A DNA stretch of 52,395 nucleotides, taken from assembly GCA_903870815.1 (NCBI GenBank), contig CAIQEI010000067.1, positions 1-52,395 on the forward strand, in the 5' to 3' direction. Below the pieces are notes generated by a model. That model was given only the letters and a program-made list of their open reading frames with translations. It searched no databases and was not told the DNA's origin. Position 1 is the first letter of the stretch, and each line of letters opens with the position of its first letter. The stretch comes from an uncultured Verrucomicrobia subdivision 3 bacterium (GTDB taxonomy: Bacteria > Verrucomicrobiota > Verrucomicrobiia > Limisphaerales > UBA11358). Both the position numbers and the translations under genes were made by a program. Shown here piece by piece: positions 23,801-31,904 of the stretch.

Positions 23801-24760
23801 GTTCTGGCTGCGCAGCTCCAGCCGCAGGACACGCTCAGCATCGTCACCTTCGCGCGGACGGCGCGGCTATGGGTGGATGGCGCGTCCGGCGCCCAGGCGG
23901 GCGCGGCGGTTTCCCAAGTCAGTGACCTCGTTCCCGAAGGCGGCACGAATCTGGAAGAAGCCATGAAGCTTGCCTACGCCACCGCGCGTCGTCATTACCT
24001 CGCCAATGGAGGGAACCGCGTCGTCGTGCTTACCGACGGCGCGGCCAATCTCGGCAATGTGGATCCCGAAGCGCTCAAACAAATGGTCGAGGCGCAGCGC
24101 CGTCAGGGCATTGCGCTCGACTGCTTCGGCATCGGCTGGGAAGGCTACAACGACGATCTGCTCGAAGTCCTTTCCAGCAACGGCGACGGTCGCTACGCCT
24201 TCATTAACACGCCGGCGGAAGCGGGAACGGAGTTCGCCGCGAAGCTCGCGGGCGCGCTGCACGTCGCGGCGGAGGGGGTGAAGGTGCAGGTGGAGTTCAA
24301 TCCCCGGCGCGTGACGTCCTATCGCCAGATCGGCTACGCGACGCATCAGCTCACCAAGGAACAGTTCCGCGATAACACCGTGGCCGCCGCCGCCCTGGCC
24401 GCGCGGGAGGCCGGCAACGCGCTTTACACGGTCGAGGTGAATCCGCGGGGCGAAGGCCCGGTGGCGACCGTGCATGTGCGCTACAAAATCCCCGGCAAGT
24501 CGGATTATCGCGAGCAGGCGTGGGACGTGCCGTTTACTGGCAACGCCCCGTCGCTGGAACAATCCGGCGTCGCGATGCGCCTCGCCGCGACTGCCAGCGC
24601 CTTTTCCGAATGGCTCGCGTCCAGCCCGTATGCGCAGGAGGTGACGCCCGACCAGTTGCTGAATTATTTGAGCGGTGTGCCGCAAATTTACGGTGCCGAC
24701 CCGCGTCCGGCAAAACTGGAATGGATGATCCGCGAGGCGAAGAGTTTGTCGGGGAAATGA
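20861..24760 (+). CDS. Chimeric anti-sigma-like / Wzz-like / VWA membrane protein
   Basis: A 1299-residue mosaic. Residues 1-95 ('REEIEAKLTALLLGELPAEEAALLRWTIAQD') look like the cytoplasmic part of a zinc-less anti-sigma factor, fitting the coupled ECF gene. A single membrane helix (about 112-130) ends in 'ALMLPALSKAKNKARR', as in verrucomicrobial pseudopilins. A long Gly/Asn/Ser/Pro-rich stretch follows (about 140-610). Residues ~670-845 resemble the Wzz chain-length periplasmic domain ('PYDPYFIQTTFEIIQSDAVL', 'ALLKKRLDLKPVRNTKLIEI', 'NPEEAAKIANAVAAAYQ'). From ~865 comes a YfbK-like module: VWA N-domain, VWA with MIDAS 'DNSGS' (about 958), 'GGTNLEEA' and 'LTDGAANLG', and the C-terminal domain to 1299. 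Role inferred: an envelope-sensing or scaffolding protein controlling the sigma factor. Confidence 0.85.
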   Translation: MNPDSPKPSREEIEAKLTALLLGELPAEEAALLRWTIAQDVGLAQLHDRLKVTIGFVREVAANPTEPAALPAAPLKLSEAKREILLAHFKLIAPRAVGPNVLAPAKRRVMPSLYTLAAMVAMMAVLAALMLPALSKAKNKARRVQMISMTMAKSENKPTPSPLPQDGREKQFVSDAAFDKNSLPSIGNGQQSSMPVVTVVPPEPVIAPPPSPIVLPQSGSPAVPSGPAEEPATATFATATPLGGRSAVQSDFSFIAGKEQATFAKNQPAKPETTDQLPTAAPPELTLTVSGTLPEKRYNGGNAGGYLGGEMKQQIVGAVRQSVPDEYVFAATPPHALDSGGGQWVRKRDGVVVAPAEVEALRTTQTRAPGISGAIAGPIAGQPKDRAEDGPSFQQLLDSVQQRAGAGSGGSLAFNDSDSRNGYRLQKDESFSVAAGADKVPMAGGSSDVAQNNIISVNKLGVIVAANDSQSLENSPIDINGKNVGVVNGFFDNRVLRNNSGQNDGGTGTPTGAAVLGNSGDAWNGTLAVNNSGQINRGLSLDQNGIASPVFSSLGNAPRVGDTTFAINAGKFYSGLTSDDMGIQHYCIATNAVNFETSPLPQFSPVNNMDTGKAGGEHDYQAAKRNLEQLRDLHKLLYSKIEAEKLDADIPKSTMVQITDLAQPAKSQTLWQKIKGDYESNTRIKVENDVNDSGGGLAAVPSMMPYDPYFIQTTFEIIQSDAVLGNAVDALKLDDAWEKNHGGEKLTKKEAIALLKKRLDLKPVRNTKLIEISATSDNPEEAAKIANAVAAAYQAYGTETRRQTTATGLNVLQNQYADEEKQLSLAQAEVDRLAKDSISEQTDVAIRKPVTNAPVPQPEILTSDNAFSTFSLNVSDVSFKLAAASLQNGVLPEASSIRSEEFINAFDYRDPEPAAGVPVAFVSERARDPFAHNRDLLRFSIKTAAAGRESGRPLNLVLLLDNSGSMERADRVAIIHEALKVLAAQLQPQDTLSIVTFARTARLWVDGASGAQAGAAVSQVSDLVPEGGTNLEEAMKLAYATARRHYLANGGNRVVVLTDGAANLGNVDPEALKQMVEAQRRQGIALDCFGIGWEGYNDDLLEVLSSNGDGRYAFINTPAEAGTEFAAKLAGALHVAAEGVKVQVEFNPRRVTSYRQIGYATHQLTKEQFRDNTVAAAALAAREAGNALYTVEVNPRGEGPVATVHVRYKIPGKSDYREQAWDVPFTGNAPSLEQSGVAMRLAATASAFSEWLASSPYAQEVTPDQLLNYLSGVPQIYGADPRPAKLEWMIREAKSLSGK

Positions 24761-24856
24761 ACTTAAACACGAAGCAAGCATTACAACTTTTTTACAAACC
24801 TTTGACCCGCGCCTGACAACTGGCGGTCGTAGCGACTGCTATAACTGAATTGAATT

Positions 24857-27800
24857 ATGAAAACAAAAATCGCCGCCTCACTTCTCTGCGTCCTGGCATT
24901 CCTCGCCACCTCCTGCGGCACTCTGAATTCGGTGCCCGCGCCGGTGAAAGGTGCGTCGCCCGCCGCCGCCTCGTTGCAGGATTTCAAACTCGTCGGCGTT
25001 TTGGGCGGCGACATTGCAGCGTTCACGCTCACCGCCAATGTGCGGGTGGAAAATCCGGCGGGCGGGACGATTGAACTGCTGGCCGGGCCGGTCGCGCTCA
25101 CTGGCCTCGATACGCATTCCAATTGGAAGATCACTGTGGATCAAAACCGGTTCGTGGCCCGCTTCAGTCGCGCCGGCGTTTTCCCGATCCAAATCAGGTT
25201 CAACGCCGCCGTCAGCCAGAATGACGGCTGGAGCGCGGTGGATTTCCGCGTTGCGCCGAGCATGCTGCAGCCCATCCTGCTGCAAGGCCTTGCGGCAGAC
25301 ACGCAGTTTCAATTCACCGACGCCGCGCGGCCGGAACGCGCCGGCGCCAATTTCACCAGCTTCCTGCCGGTGGACGGCACGGTTAAATTTTCGTGGAAGC
25401 AGGCGCGGCCCGAGGCCGAGGGTAAACTATTTTACGCAGCTGAGATGGAATCGCAGATCAGCATCAGCCCCGGCCTCATGCGGCAGGTTGCACTTCTCGA
25501 CGGCAAGGTGATGCAGGGCGAGATGAACCAAATCACGCTGCGCCTGCACGGCGATGGCGAGGTCACACGCGTGGCGGGCGACGAGGTGCTGGCCTGGAAC
25601 GTGGTGCCGGGGACGAATGCCGCCGATCGCCGGCTCGTGGTGCAGTTCAATCAGCCGCAGAAGGATGATTTTGCGATTCAAGTCCAGATGCAGACGCCGC
25701 TCGGCGCGTTCCCGCAATCGGCCGACGCCATGCAGGTGATCCCGGAAGGCGCGACGCGGTTCGCCGGCCATTTCCGCATCGTAAACGACGGCGCGGTGCG
25801 GCTGGAGGTGTTGCAGGCGAGCGGGCTGTCGCAGATCTCGCCGGAACAATTTCCCGAGAGCGACGCCACGCGCGCGGCGCTGCACCTGACCGGCAGCCAG
25901 CGATTTGCCTACCAGTTTTCCAGCCCCGATTTTGCACTGAAAATCCAGGCGGACCAGATCTTGCCGGAGGTCGCGGTCTCGCAATTGCTCGCCTATAACC
26001 TCGGCGAAAGTGAACTGGCGGTGGACGCGGAGATCGAGCTCGACATCCGCGACGCGCCGTTGCGCGAACTGGTTTTGAATGTGCCCAGGGGCTACGCCGT
26101 CGCGAGCATCAACGCGTCGGGCATGAGCGATTATTTCTTGCGCGAGCCGGATGGTGAGGCGAACGCCGAGCTGCGGCTCGTTTACGGGCAGCCGGTGTCC
26201 GACCGGCAGGTGATCCAGCTCCGCCTCGAACGCAACCAGGCGCTCGGCGAAACGAACTGGACGCTGCCGCACATTGAGGTCACCAAGGCGAAATCCGTGC
26301 GCGGATTCGTCGCGGTGTCGGCGGACGCGGGTTTCCGGCTGACAGCCGGCCGCACTCAGTCGCTGACCGAAATCGCCACGGCGTTTTTTCCGCGCAAGGT
26401 CGCCGGCATCCAGACGGCATTCCGGTTGAGCGACGCCGACTGGCGGGCGACGCTGCGCGTGGAGCGGCTGCCGCAGACCGTCTCGGCGGATGTGTTTCAC
26501 CTGTTTTCCATCGGCGAAGGCATCGCCTATGGCAGCAGCGTGATGAACTATGTCATCAGCGGCGCGCCGGTGTCGGAGTTCCGCGTTGAATTGTCGGCGG
26601 AATATTTCAACGTCGAGTTCACCGGAAAGGATGTGCGCGGCCGGCAGAAGACGACGAACGGTTACATTGTGCAATTGAACACGCCGGTGTCCGGCGCCTA
26701 CACCCTGCTGGCGACCTACGAGCGGCCGTTCAAGCCGGCGGGCGAGACGCTGGCGTTCACCGGCGCGCGGCCGCTGGACGCGCAGTCCGAGCAGGGTCAC
26801 ACCATCATCATCAGCACGTATCAATTCCAAGTGAAGCCGGCGGATGTATCGTCCGGCCTGCTCGCGCTGGAGCCGGCGGAAGTGCCGCCGGAATACCGCC
26901 TGTTTTTCGACGCGCCGATCCTGGCGGCGTATCAGTATTCGGCGCGGCCGTTTGAATTGAAGCTCGCATTAAGTCCGCTGGCGCAGGGGGATTCGCTCAA
27001 CCAGGTCGTGGACCGCGCGTCGCTGGAGACGCATATTTCCAAGGAGGGCCAGGTGCTGACCGACGTGCGCTACTTCGTCAAGACCCGTGGCAACCCCTAT
27101 TTCCGCCTCACGCTGCCGGACGGAACGGACTTGTGGTCGGCCACCGTCAAGGGCCTGGCGGTCGTGCCGTTGATTGACGGCAAGGCCAGCCTCATCCCGC
27201 TGCCGCCGCACGCCGATCCCGACAGCGTCCTGACGATTGATTTGAAACTGGCGACCCGCGCGACCGACGCCAAGCGTGTGTCCATCGCCGCGCCCGTCAT
27301 GAATGCGCCGGTGATGCTCGCGCAATGGAAGCTCACGCCGGACGAAGGTCAGCGGCTGGTCTATCGCCGGGGCTCGCTCATGCCGGTCGGCGGCGTGGCG
27401 GATATGTCCGGGTTCGCGCAACTGGCGCGGCTGTTCCATGGCGACGAAGCCGGCCGGGCGGTGATTTCGTTGTTTGCGACGCTGTTTTTCGTTTTGCTGG
27501 CCCTGCTGGTGTGGCGGTGGGCGGCCGGCGGGGACGTTCAGCGATTCAGCGTCCGCCATCTCCTGGCCACGGTCATCGGCCTGGCGGCGGTGGGTCTGGC
27601 CGCGGCCGCGCTCATCAATCTGGTGGCTGGCGTGGGAGGTGAAAAAATTTCTACCTCGCGCGACGTGACGTTCCTGGCACCCGTGCAGCAGGCCGGCAGC
27701 GCGTTGACCGTCGAAGTGGCGAATCTGGCGCAAACCGCCTCGACGACCAGTCTCATCAGCTGCGCCTGGCCGGTGCCGTTCGCGCTGGTCTGCTGGATTT

Positions 27801-30800
27801 TTGGCTGGTCGCGCACTGGCGCGGCGGCCAAGGCGGCGTGCCGGATCCTCGGCTGGACACTGCTCGCTTGGACGGCCTTGCGCTGGCCCAACGGCGCGGC
27901 GGCATTTTTTGCGGTGATCGCCGTATTCTTGCTATTGCAGGTGGTGATCCCGGCATTGAGACAACTCTGGCGGGTGCCTGAAAAAACGGACTCGGATTTG
28001 CCGCCGTCGGCAAGCGGCCCGGCGACCGCCGCCATGTCTGGTTTGATCGGCTTGCTGTGCGTGGGCGGCGCAATGACCGGGCGGGGAGAAAACCTTTCCG
28101 TGCCCCCGTCAAATCCGCCCGTGCTTGCCGAGACCGTCACGCAACAAATCCGCATCGAGGACCAATTCGCGCTGGCCACGGCGAAAATCCGCTGGGTGGC
28201 GGAGAAAGGCCAGACTCTGCCGCTGCTGTCCGGGACGGCGGTAATGACGCACATCAGTTATCCGGCGGGCGCGCTGACGCTGGTGCAGACTTCCGGCAAT
28301 TCCGGGCGCGCGCAGCAACTGGTTGCGCAAACGAGCGGCACCTTTGACATTGAGTTGCAATACCAGATCCAAGTGACCAAGCGCGACGCCGACAGCGGCT
28401 TCACGTTGCCGGTGCCGGGCGGCCTCATCAATCAACTCAAGCTGACGCTTGTCAACCTCGACGTTGACGTGTTCTCGCCGTCGGCCGTGTCGGTCCGCCG
28501 CGAAGCCGGCGGCACCAACACCGTCGCGGCCCTCGTCCTCGCGCCGGGCAGCGAAATCTGGGTTGGCTGGAAGCCGCGCAGCCGCGACGTAAAAAACGAG
28601 AAGCCGGTTTTCTACGCGGAAATCTCACAGCTCTACGTGCCGGCGGCGGGCGTGATTGAAGGTTCGCATTACGTCTCCATCCGGCCGGCTCAGGGCGAAC
28701 TGGGCGAATTGGTCTTCAACGTGCCCGCCGGCGCGACGATTACGGATGTGACGGGTGATCCAATATTAAATCAGCAATCGCTCGTCTCGCTGTGGCGCTT
28801 TGATCCCGACACGCGCAAGCTGCGGGTGACGTTGAACCCGGCGCAGTCGCGGCCGTTCAATTTGGTCATCCGGTCGCAGGTTGCCACCGGCCCGCTGCCG
28901 TTTGAGCAATCAGTTGGCTTGATTAACGTGGATGGCGCGGCGGGTCAGGTTGGTCTGCTTGGTGTCGCCACCGGCAATGAAGTGCAACTGGACGATGTTG
29001 GCGCGGAAAAATTCTCGGCCATCAACCTCGAGGATTTTCCCAACGGCGTGGTGCAGCCGCTCGCCGCGCAATTTGCCGGACTCGCCGTCCGCCGCGCGTT
29101 CCGCTATTCCGACCTGAGTGCGACCGCGGTGGTGAAAGCCTCGGCGGTCGAGCCGGACGTGCGCGTCGAGACGCAGGACACGCTTTCGCTCGGCGAGGAT
29201 CGCTCCGTTCTGGCTTCGACCGCCAGCGTCACCATCACCCGCGCGGGAATTTTCCGGTTGAGCTTCCTGATGCCCGCCGGCTTTGACGTCGAATCCATCA
29301 GCGGCGCGGCCTTGAGCCACTGGACGGAATTGAAAACCGACGCCGGCCGCGTCATCACGCTGAATCTGTCCGGCAAGACTGTGGGCGGACAGCAGTTCAC
29401 CATCAGCCTGTCCGGGCCGGGCGTGAAGGCGACGACCAACTGGACCGTTCCGCAAATTGTGTTGCGCGAAGCGGGCAAGCAGCGCGGCACCTTGCTGATC
29501 GTGCCGGAACAGGGAATGCGTTTGCAGGTCGTGACGCGCGATGGCGTGACGCAGCTTGACCCGCAGAAGTCCGGTATCCGGCAGCCGGGCGTGCTGGCGT
29601 TTCGTATTCTTCAGTCGCCGTGGAACCTCGCCCTGGCCCTGGAGCAGGTGGATCCGTGGATCCAGGTGACGAGTTTGCAGCACGCCACCATCAATGAAGC
29701 GCAAGTGAAAATCACCGCGAACCTCCAGTATCAAATCGAGAACACCGGCCTCAAGATGTTTCACGTTTTGGTCCCGACCAACGCCGAGAGCGTGCGGTTC
29801 CAGGGCGACCAGGTCGCGGACTTCCTGCCGGTGGCGGGCGCAGTGACAAACGGCTTGCAGGAATGGGAAATCAAATTGCAACGGCGCGTCATCGGCCAGT
29901 ACCTGTTGCAACTGACCTGCCAGACGCTCATGCCCGATCAATCTTCGGAAACAGTTTTGCGCGGCGTGCAGGCCGCGGACGTGAATCTGCAGCGCGGGTT
30001 CGTGACGGTCCAGTCCGCCGGACGCCTGCAGGTACGCGTGGATGACCTGCCCGCATCGCTCCAGCCCGCCGAATGGCAGAGCATCCCGCGCGCGTTGCAA
30101 AAGGACTTGGAGACGGCGTCGGCCAGTTTCGCCTACCGCCTCGTCGAGCCGGATTTTCAACTGCCGCTGAAGCTCGAACGCCACGAGGCCGCGAAACTTC
30201 TGCCGGCACGCGTCAATAACATCACCTTCACCTCCGTGATCTCGGACACGGGCGTCATGCTTACGCAGGCGCGGCTGGAAATCCTCCCCGGCGACAAGCG
30301 GCTGCTCCATCTCACGCTGCCGAAGGACGCGAAATTCTGGTTCGCGTTCGTCAACCAGAACGGCGTGTGGCCCTGGCGCGAGCAGGATCAGATTTTGATC
30401 CCGCTGGAGCAGCCGTCCCACGGCAGCCAGCCCATTCCGGTGGAGATCTATTTCAGCAGCGCGGCCGGTCAGGCGGACGCGGGCGCGCTGGACCTGAAGC
30501 TGCTTGCGCCGAAATTCGACCTGCCGCTGGAGGACATTACCTGGCGCGTGTTCCTCAACGAAAAATGGCGGGTGAAAAAATGGAACGGCACCCTGCAGTT
30601 GCAGCAGTCGGAGGTCGTGTCCAGCCCGGCGGCGGTTGACCTGCAGAGTTATCTGTCGAGCGAATCCAGCTTGCAGCAGCAGAAAACGCAGCAGGCCGAG
30701 CAGATGCTCGCGCTGGGTAATTCCGCGCTGCAAAACGGCGATCCGCAGCAGGCGAGGCGCGCGTTCCAGTCGGCCTACGGTTTGTCGCGCAACGACGCTG

Positions 30801-31285
30801 CGTTCAACGAGGACGCGCGGGTGCAGCTCAACAACCTCAAGGTGCAGCAGGCGCTGGTAGGCCTGAACGCGCGCCAGTCCGCCGTGAACGGCGACATCGA
30901 CGCGCTGGGCGGCAAGTTCCGCGACCTGCGCAACCGGAAGGACAACAATTATACGCAGCAGGATGCGAAGCAGATCATCGACAGTAACAGCGCCGATGAA
31001 AACGCGGCGTACATGAAGCTGGCCGAACGGCTTGTCCAGCAGCAGGACGCCGCCGTGTCCAGCCCCGCCGTCATCCGCGCGAACATTCCCGAACAGGGCC
31101 GCCTGCTCACTTTCAAGCGTTCCGTGGATGTGGACCGGGAGGCGGACTTGAACATCGGGTTGGTGGCGACCATTGCCAAAACCGGGTCGTGGAGCCTGCG
31201 ATTGTTCTGGCTGACGCTCACAGCGTTGGTGCTGGCGGCGTTCAGCTTTATCGCCCGCACCCCGACGAAAACCGGGCGGGCTTGA
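24857..31285 (+). CDS. Giant tandem-duplicated membrane protein, unknown family
   Basis: A 2142-residue protein I cannot assign. An N-terminal signal with a possible lipobox (FLATSC, Cys20) leads into a large beta-rich part. Hydrophobic helices at about 860-1075 ('VISLFATLFFVLLALLVW', 'LLATVIGLAAVGLAAAALINLV', 'FFAVIAVFLLLQVVI') separate it from a second beta-rich part. A Gln/Ala-rich helical stretch (about 1925-2080, TPR-like start 'ALGNSALQNGDPQQARRAFQSAYGL') and a last membrane helix near 2120 close it. Residues ~175-800 and ~1235-1880 align end to end: 'ETNWTLPHIEVTKAKSVRG' with 'TTNWTVPQIVLREAGKQRG', and 'LRELVLNVPRGYAVASINA' with 'IFRLSFLMPAGFDVESISG'. It lies 96 bp after the VWA chimera on the same strand, so probably one operon. 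Confidence 0.8.
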   Translation: MKTKIAASLLCVLAFLATSCGTLNSVPAPVKGASPAAASLQDFKLVGVLGGDIAAFTLTANVRVENPAGGTIELLAGPVALTGLDTHSNWKITVDQNRFVARFSRAGVFPIQIRFNAAVSQNDGWSAVDFRVAPSMLQPILLQGLAADTQFQFTDAARPERAGANFTSFLPVDGTVKFSWKQARPEAEGKLFYAAEMESQISISPGLMRQVALLDGKVMQGEMNQITLRLHGDGEVTRVAGDEVLAWNVVPGTNAADRRLVVQFNQPQKDDFAIQVQMQTPLGAFPQSADAMQVIPEGATRFAGHFRIVNDGAVRLEVLQASGLSQISPEQFPESDATRAALHLTGSQRFAYQFSSPDFALKIQADQILPEVAVSQLLAYNLGESELAVDAEIELDIRDAPLRELVLNVPRGYAVASINASGMSDYFLREPDGEANAELRLVYGQPVSDRQVIQLRLERNQALGETNWTLPHIEVTKAKSVRGFVAVSADAGFRLTAGRTQSLTEIATAFFPRKVAGIQTAFRLSDADWRATLRVERLPQTVSADVFHLFSIGEGIAYGSSVMNYVISGAPVSEFRVELSAEYFNVEFTGKDVRGRQKTTNGYIVQLNTPVSGAYTLLATYERPFKPAGETLAFTGARPLDAQSEQGHTIIISTYQFQVKPADVSSGLLALEPAEVPPEYRLFFDAPILAAYQYSARPFELKLALSPLAQGDSLNQVVDRASLETHISKEGQVLTDVRYFVKTRGNPYFRLTLPDGTDLWSATVKGLAVVPLIDGKASLIPLPPHADPDSVLTIDLKLATRATDAKRVSIAAPVMNAPVMLAQWKLTPDEGQRLVYRRGSLMPVGGVADMSGFAQLARLFHGDEAGRAVISLFATLFFVLLALLVWRWAAGGDVQRFSVRHLLATVIGLAAVGLAAAALINLVAGVGGEKISTSRDVTFLAPVQQAGSALTVEVANLAQTASTTSLISCAWPVPFALVCWIFGWSRTGAAAKAACRILGWTLLAWTALRWPNGAAAFFAVIAVFLLLQVVIPALRQLWRVPEKTDSDLPPSASGPATAAMSGLIGLLCVGGAMTGRGENLSVPPSNPPVLAETVTQQIRIEDQFALATAKIRWVAEKGQTLPLLSGTAVMTHISYPAGALTLVQTSGNSGRAQQLVAQTSGTFDIELQYQIQVTKRDADSGFTLPVPGGLINQLKLTLVNLDVDVFSPSAVSVRREAGGTNTVAALVLAPGSEIWVGWKPRSRDVKNEKPVFYAEISQLYVPAAGVIEGSHYVSIRPAQGELGELVFNVPAGATITDVTGDPILNQQSLVSLWRFDPDTRKLRVTLNPAQSRPFNLVIRSQVATGPLPFEQSVGLINVDGAAGQVGLLGVATGNEVQLDDVGAEKFSAINLEDFPNGVVQPLAAQFAGLAVRRAFRYSDLSATAVVKASAVEPDVRVETQDTLSLGEDRSVLASTASVTITRAGIFRLSFLMPAGFDVESISGAALSHWTELKTDAGRVITLNLSGKTVGGQQFTISLSGPGVKATTNWTVPQIVLREAGKQRGTLLIVPEQGMRLQVVTRDGVTQLDPQKSGIRQPGVLAFRILQSPWNLALALEQVDPWIQVTSLQHATINEAQVKITANLQYQIENTGLKMFHVLVPTNAESVRFQGDQVADFLPVAGAVTNGLQEWEIKLQRRVIGQYLLQLTCQTLMPDQSSETVLRGVQAADVNLQRGFVTVQSAGRLQVRVDDLPASLQPAEWQSIPRALQKDLETASASFAYRLVEPDFQLPLKLERHEAAKLLPARVNNITFTSVISDTGVMLTQARLEILPGDKRLLHLTLPKDAKFWFAFVNQNGVWPWREQDQILIPLEQPSHGSQPIPVEIYFSSAAGQADAGALDLKLLAPKFDLPLEDITWRVFLNEKWRVKKWNGTLQLQQSEVVSSPAAVDLQSYLSSESSLQQQKTQQAEQMLALGNSALQNGDPQQARRAFQSAYGLSRNDAAFNEDARVQLNNLKVQQALVGLNARQSAVNGDIDALGGKFRDLRNRKDNNYTQQDAKQIIDSNSADENAAYMKLAERLVQQQDAAVSSPAVIRANIPEQGRLLTFKRSVDVDREADLNIGLVATIAKTGSWSLRLFWLTLTALVLAAFSFIARTPTKTGRA

Positions 31286-31424
31286 TGGTCCGAAAGCCGC
31301 GCTTGCTCAGGCGGCGTGAGTGAACTGTCTCGCCGGGGTCCAAAACCTCATGCTCGACGGCATCAAAGCCGGGGCAGCGAAATAATTTTCTTTCCGCTAC
31401 GCGCGGAAAATCTATCCTCCGCCC

Positions 31425-31901
31425 ATGGTTCACGTAGGCATCGGCTATGACGTTCATCAACTGGTTGTCGGACGCAAGCTCGTTCTCGGCGGCGTGGAGA
31501 TTCCGCATCCGAAGGGCCTCGACGGCCATTCGGACGCGGACGCTTTGATGCATGCCATCTGCGACGCCGTCCTGGGCGCGCTCGGCGAGGAGGACATCGG
31601 CCACTTCTTCCCGAACACCGACCCGCGCTGGAAAGGTGTGCCGAGCAAGATCTTTTTGGAAGAGGCGGCGAAACAGGTTGACCGGCGCAACGCGAAGATT
31701 GTGAACATTGATGCCACGCTCATTGCGCAGGCGCCGAAGATTTATCCCTACATCGCCGGGATGAAAAAATGCATCGCCGCCGCCCTCGGTATTTCCGGGC
31801 AGCAAGTCGGCATCAAGGCGACGACGAACGAGCTGATGGGTTTCATCGGCCGCGAAGAAGGCATCGCCGCAATGGCGGTCGCGAGCGTGGACTTGCCTTA
31901 A
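31425..31901 (+). CDS. ispF: 2-C-methyl-D-erythritol 2,4-cyclodiphosphate synthase
   Basis: A 158-residue IspF of the MEP isoprenoid pathway. The metal ligands are in 'GIGYDVHQL' (Asp9, His11) and 'GLDGHSDADALMHAICDAVLGA' (His ~34 and ~43). 'DIGHFFPNTDPRWKG' and 'IKATTNELMGFIGREEGIAAMAV' complete the family pattern. It ends 3 bp before the glycosyltransferase gene, so the two are cotranscribed. The 139-bp gap upstream (31286-31424) shows nothing I can name. Confidence 0.96.
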   Translation: MVHVGIGYDVHQLVVGRKLVLGGVEIPHPKGLDGHSDADALMHAICDAVLGALGEEDIGHFFPNTDPRWKGVPSKIFLEEAAKQVDRRNAKIVNIDATLIAQAPKIYPYIAGMKKCIAAALGISGQQVGIKATTNELMGFIGREEGIAAMAVASVDLP

Positions 31902-31904
31902 GTC

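Noticed and set aside
24761-24856. A promoter before the giant protein (TTGACC at 24802 and TATAAC at 24840)
   Set aside because: The spacer of 32 bp is far too long for a sigma-70 promoter; other pairs are no better, and cotranscription with the upstream gene is simpler.
25427-26830. A 467-codon antisense open frame
   Set aside because: Same composition bias; the sense strand carries the paired repeat motifs.
28910-30733. A 607-codon open frame antisense to the giant membrane protein
   Set aside because: Arg/His/Gln-rich shadow of a GC-rich gene; no motif, and the sense strand has internal duplication conserved at protein level.
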